A stretch of 64,000 bases of DNA from Actinoallomurus liliacearum (GTDB lineage Bacteria; Actinomycetota; Actinomycetes; Streptosporangiales; Streptosporangiaceae), in contig NZ_BAABHJ010000015.1 in NCBI RefSeq assembly GCF_039542035.1, forward strand, positions 1 through 64,000, written 5' to 3'. Positions 60,733-64,000 of this stretch are shown here, one piece after another; position 1 is the first letter of the stretch, and the number at the start of each line of letters is the position of its first letter. The notes under the pieces were generated by a model. It worked only from the letters and a program-made list of their open reading frames with translations, had not been told where the DNA came from and made no database searches. The position numbers were made by a program, and so were the translations under genes.

Positions 60733-62286
60733 TCAGGCGGGCTCGGTGGCGGCGGTGCCGGTGGGCCCGGGGGTGGTGGTGGGGGTGCCGGGTTCGAGTG
60801 GCGGCGCGCCGACGGGGCAGTTGACGTCGCACTCGGGGCGGGCGGTGGCCCGGTCGGCCCGGAGGGCGTCGTTCCGGACCGTGACGAGCGTCAGGACCGC
60901 GCCGACGGCCAGGAGGGCGGCCGCGAACGTCATGGCGGTGTGGAATCCGTGGTCGAAGACGCGCGGGTCCGCGTAGGCGTTCCCGATGAGGCCGACGGCG
61001 GGCGGGACGCCCGCGACGGCGAGGAGACCGGCCGCGCGGGCGACCGCGTTGTTGACGCCGCTGGCCACGCCGGCGTGCCGTACGTCGGCGCTCGCCAGCA
61101 CGGTCGCGGTCAGCGGAGCGACCGCCGCCGACAGGCCCAGGCCGAAGACCACGGCCGCGGGGAGCACGTCCGTGACGTACGACGCGTGCGGGCCGATGCG
61201 CAGGGTCAGGAGCATTCCCGCGGCGGCCAGGACCAGCCCGACCGTCATCGGGGCCCGGGGCCCGACGCGCTGGGCGAGGGCGCCCGCCCGGGAGGACAGC
61301 AGCAGCATCAGCACGGTCACCGGCAGCAGCGCCGTGCCCGCGATCATCGGGGAGTAACCGGCGACGACCTGCAGCTCGACGACGAGCAGGAAGAACTGTA
61401 CGCCCATGCCGCCGTACATGATGAAGGTGACCACGTTGACGGCGGTGAACTGGCGGGACCGGAAGATCCCGAGCGGCAGCATCGCGTCCGGCCCGCGCCC
61501 GGCCGACCTGCGCCGCTCGACCACGACGAACGCCGCTCCCGCCGCCACGCCGACCACGGCCGCGAGGGCGACGGCGGCCGGGGACACCCCCTTCTCCGGC
61601 GCCTCGGTGAGGGCGTACGTCACGCCGGCCAGCGCGAGGGCCGCGAGCGCCGCGCCGAGGACGTCGAAGCCGTGGTGCTCGGTCTCGTCGCGGCTCTCCG
61701 GGACGTGCCGGGCGGCGACGAGGAGCACGGCGGCGGCGAGCGGGAGGTTCAGCAGGAAGGCCCAGCGCCAGCCGGCCGCCGCGATGAGCCAGCCGCCGAG
61801 GAACGGGCCGACCGCCCCCGCGACGCCGCCGAGACCGGACCAGGCCCCGACCGCCCGCGGCCGGTCCTCCTGCGAGAAGGACGCCTGGATGATCGCCAGT
61901 GAACCCGGTGCCAGCAGCGCGCCGCCGACGCCCTGCAGGGCGCGGGCGGCGACGAGCACGCCGACGTTCGGCGCGAGACCGCACAGGGCGGAGGCGACGG
62001 CGAACCACGCGACGCCGATCGAGAAGACCTTGCGGCGGCCGTACCGGTCGCCGAGCGACCCGCCGAGGAGGATGAGCCCGGCGAGCGTGAGGGTGTAGGC
62101 GTTGACCGTCCACTGCAGACCCGCCACGGACGCGTGGAAGTCCGCGCCGATGCGCGGCAGCGCGACGTTGACGATCGTGGCGTCGAGCATCGCCAGGCTG
62201 GAGCCCAGGACCGTGGCGGCCAGTACCCAGCGGCCACGGGCCTCCGACAGCCGGAGGTTCAAACGATCACTTCGTCGTCGTAGCAC
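60733..62286 (-). CDS. MFS drug exporter, DHA2 (EmrB/QacA) family
   Basis: About 517 residues with 14 predicted membrane helices. Motif A GGSLGDRYGRRKVF after helix 2, motif C-type GLGGVAGAVGPFLGGWLI in helix 5, and D1 motif LAMLDATIVNVALPRIG in helix 1 place it in the 14-helix drug:H+ antiporter group. The last 40 residues are a Pro/Thr-rich tail. I choose the GTG at 62286, with AGGAG eight bases upstream; it lies inside the end of the zinc-finger gene, and a TTG at 62262 is also possible. The two genes are probably co-translated. Confidence 0.9.
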   Translation of the reverse strand: MLRRRSDRLNLRLSEARGRWVLAATVLGSSLAMLDATIVNVALPRIGADFHASVAGLQWTVNAYTLTLAGLILLGGSLGDRYGRRKVFSIGVAWFAVASALCGLAPNVGVLVAARALQGVGGALLAPGSLAIIQASFSQEDRPRAVGAWSGLGGVAGAVGPFLGGWLIAAAGWRWAFLLNLPLAAAVLLVAARHVPESRDETEHHGFDVLGAALAALALAGVTYALTEAPEKGVSPAAVALAAVVGVAAGAAFVVVERRRSAGRGPDAMLPLGIFRSRQFTAVNVVTFIMYGGMGVQFFLLVVELQVVAGYSPMIAGTALLPVTVLMLLLSSRAGALAQRVGPRAPMTVGLVLAAAGMLLTLRIGPHASYVTDVLPAAVVFGLGLSAAVAPLTATVLASADVRHAGVASGVNNAVARAAGLLAVAGVPPAVGLIGNAYADPRVFDHGFHTAMTFAAALLAVGAVLTLVTVRNDALRADRATARPECDVNCPVGAPPLEPGTPTTTPGPTGTAATEPA

Positions 62287-62528
62287 CAGCGCCACTCCTC
62301 GCCCGGCTCGAACGAGCGCACGATCGGGTGGGAGGTCTCATGGTGGTGCGCCGTCGCGTGCTTGGCGGGCGAGGAGTCGCAACAGCCGACGTGTCCGCAG
62401 GTCAGGCACAGACGCAGGTGCACCCAGCGGCCACCGGAGCGCAGGCAGTCCTCGCAACCCTCCGGAGTCCGCGCCTGGGGCGCGGGGTCCGGCAACGCGG
62501 AGACGTGTGTACAGGTCGAAGTCGTCAT
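62259..62528 (-). CDS. UBP-type zinc finger protein
   Basis: 89 residues with the Zf-UBP pattern: CTHV, CEDCLRSGGRWVHLRLCLTCGHVGCCDSS and KHATAHHHETSHPIVRSFEPGEEWRWCYDDEVIV. All Cys/His ligands are present. In eukaryotes this fold binds ubiquitin C-termini; the bacterial role is unknown, though it is often encoded near transporters. The end overlaps the exporter start. Confidence 0.9.
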   Translation of the reverse strand: MTTSTCTHVSALPDPAPQARTPEGCEDCLRSGGRWVHLRLCLTCGHVGCCDSSPAKHATAHHHETSHPIVRSFEPGEEWRWCYDDEVIV

Positions 62529-62619
62529 AGAGCGCATACTCGCACGCTCACGGGTCCACGCGCGCACCGCGGTCACGGCCGGGGCGTTCGCCGCCGCCGG
62601 CCGGTCCGGACAGGGCCTG

Positions 62620-63672
62620 TCACCAGTGGTCGAAGCTGAGCGGCTCGTCCTCGGGGCGGTCCGAACGGGACAGCAGCGCCAAGTCCGACTCGACCATCAT
62701 CGCGACGAGTTCTTCGAAGGACACGCCCGGCTCCCAGCCGAGCTGGTCGCGGGCCTTCTTCGGGTCACCGCAGAGCAGGTCGACCTCGGCGGGCCGGGTC
62801 AGACCCGGATCGGCCGCCACGTGGTCCCGCCAGTCCAGACCCGCCGTGCTGAACGCCAGTTCGACGAGCTCGCGCACCGACTGGGTGCGGCCGGTGCCGA
62901 TGACGTAGTCCTCCGGGGTGTCCTGGGCGAGCATCAGCCGCATCGCCTGGACGTAGTCGCCGGCGTACCCCCAGTCGCGCCGCGCCTCCAGATTGCCCAG
63001 CCGGAGCTCGCGGGCCAGGCCGAGCTTGATCCGCGCCACGCCGAGGGAGATCTTCCGGGTGACGAACTCCGCGCCCCGGCGCGGCGACTCGTGGTTGAAC
63101 AGGATGCCGCTGACCGCGAACATCCCGTACGACTCGCGGTAGTTCTGGGTGATGAAGTGACCGTAGGTCTTGGCGACGCCGTAGGGGCTGCGCGGGTGGA
63201 ACGGCGTCCGCTCGTTCTGTGGCGTCTCGCGCACCTGGCCGAACATCTCCGACGACGACGCCTGGTAGAAGCGGATCTGGCCGCCGCCGGGCGTGCGGGA
63301 ACCGCTGATGCCGCTCACCACCCGGATCGCCTCGAGCATGCGGAGCACGCCCATGCCGGTGACCTCGGCGGTGATCTCCGCCTGCTGCCAGGATATCGGC
63401 ACGAAGGAGATGGCGCCGAGGTTGTAGACCTCGTCGGGCCGGACCTTCTCCACGGCGGAGATCAGGCTGCCCTGGTCCAGGAGGTCGCCGTACGCCAGCC
63501 GCACGTCCCCGATGTGCTTGCGCAGCCTGGACACGTGCGGGTTCGCCTGTCCTCGGACCAGGCCCCACACCTCGTAGCCCTGCTCGAGCAGATGCTCGGC
63601 GAGGTACGAGCCGTCCTGACCGGTGATCCCGGTGATGAGCGCTCGCGTGGTCAGCGGAACCTCCAAGCTCAC
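62620..63672 (-). CDS. gmd: GDP-mannose 4,6-dehydratase
   Basis: About 350 residues, extended SDR fold. TRALITGITGQDGSYLAEHLL is the NAD(P) motif, SSSEMFGQV the catalytic Ser/Thr-Glu region, SPYGVAKTYGHF the YxxxK pair, and RDWGYAGDYVQAM a Gmd signature. It makes GDP-4-keto-6-deoxymannose for fucose, rhamnose or talose-type sugars. The start is uncertain: GTG at 63672 is listed, but GGAGG at about 63660 would best serve a CTG at 63654 immediately before TTRAL. A possible sugar transferase gene starts divergently at 63861. Confidence 0.93.
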   Translation of the reverse strand: MSLEVPLTTRALITGITGQDGSYLAEHLLEQGYEVWGLVRGQANPHVSRLRKHIGDVRLAYGDLLDQGSLISAVEKVRPDEVYNLGAISFVPISWQQAEITAEVTGMGVLRMLEAIRVVSGISGSRTPGGGQIRFYQASSSEMFGQVRETPQNERTPFHPRSPYGVAKTYGHFITQNYRESYGMFAVSGILFNHESPRRGAEFVTRKISLGVARIKLGLARELRLGNLEARRDWGYAGDYVQAMRLMLAQDTPEDYVIGTGRTQSVRELVELAFSTAGLDWRDHVAADPGLTRPAEVDLLCGDPKKARDQLGWEPGVSFEELVAMMVESDLALLSRSDRPEDEPLSFDHW

Positions 63673-63860
63673 GGGGCTTTGCCCGTTTCGTGTGATCCCA
63701 GAGGTTAGCCGGACCACCGGGCGATGGCGATAGCGGCCCGATCGACTCCTGCGGCCGCGTCGCCGGGCGGGGCCGCAGGGAGTGGGGCCCGGCCGTCCCC
63801 GGGCCGCCACGGCCGGTACGGGCGCCCTCGCCGGGTGGGCCGCGCGCGTAGGATGTCGTG

Positions 63861-64000
63861 GTGCGCGATGAGGGAGGGGAGCGTCTCCGCCGGGCGGAGA
63901 CGCCGGAGCCCGAGTCCGCGGGGGCCGGCGCGGCGACGACGGGCCGGGGCCCCGCTCCGCTGCGGCTCGGTGGGCGGACGCTCGACCGTCTCGTGGTGAT
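63861..64000 (+). CDS. Start of an unidentified gene (runs off the window)
   Basis: GTG at 63861 opens a frame beginning VRDEGGERLRRAETPEPESAG and reaching RLGGRTLDRLVV at the window edge. The disordered N-terminus followed by a hydrophobic start resembles membrane sugar transferases and would suit the neighbouring gmd gene, but too little is visible to assign a function. Confidence 0.4.
   Translation, partial: MRDEGGERLRRAETPEPESAGAGAATTGRGPAPLRLGGRTLDRLVV

Overview
The window is very GC-rich, almost fully coding, and carries gene families typical of filamentous actinomycetes: a conservon (histidine kinase, Roadblock, DUF742 and GTPase), an ECF41 sigma factor, a PknG-type kinase, a DUF574 methyltransferase, a DUF5753/DUF397 remnant, and many GTG/TTG starts with 4-base GTGA/ATGA overlaps. 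A member of the Streptosporangiales/Thermomonosporaceae or a relative is my best guess. It is inferred from gene content only.

Layout. 1-1409 (-): coiled-coil protein and the start of a PknG-like kinase. 1664-2997 (+): ECF41 sigma factor and DoxX-like protein. 3016-6047 (-): pqqA-B-C-D-E operon for the redox cofactor PQQ, with a decayed F5/8-type domain fragment just upstream. 6515-7905: hydrolase and divergent HxlR regulator. 8050-18189 (-): secreted polysaccharide-degrading locus (GH29, GH105, heparin-lyase-like protein, GH28, GH27, GH18) that also encodes a secreted PQQ-type sugar dehydrogenase with F5/8C and FN3 domains. A divergent FadR-type GntR regulator and large palindromes flank it. 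19345-20812 (+): ECF sigma and zinc-binding anti-sigma, separated by a tandem 68/69-bp repeat that encodes a micro-ORF. 20844-24793 (-): conservon cvnA-B-C-D. 25029-30729: compact diterpenoid cluster with class II cyclase, class I synthase and P450 (all -) and a divergent GGPP synthase (+).

30809-46584 is a mixed chromosomal region: methyltransferases, a secreted hydrolase, glycerate kinase, two SnoaL-like proteins with a TetR regulator and its probable operators, a serine hydrolase, an oxidoreductase with a WYL regulator, membrane proteins, a Vps62-like protein, and a TetR protein with an unusual C-terminal domain. 46701-49320 (+) holds a ClpX paralogue followed by thyA-folA. 49351-50970 (-) is an acyl-CoA synthetase. 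51125-53816 (+) is a polar amino-acid (probably cystine or another sulfur compound) ABC transporter preceded by a Cys-codon leader peptide. 53915-56495 (-) holds an enolase-superfamily protein lacking its catalytic lysines and a GuaB1-type enzyme. 57385-60699 (+) has Lrp-like and LysR regulators and a secreted lipase. 60733-63672 (-) has a drug exporter, a UBP zinc finger and GDP-mannose 4,6-dehydratase.

The three most interesting systems are the diterpenoid cluster, whose class I enzyme lacks a recognisable DDxxD motif; the repeated 23-codon micro-ORF whose stop overlaps the next start codon, found both in the sigma/anti-sigma pair and in the terpene operon; and the PQQ operon next to a pectin-type degradation locus with its own candidate PQQ enzyme. 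No tRNA, rRNA, CRISPR array or insertion sequence was recognised.
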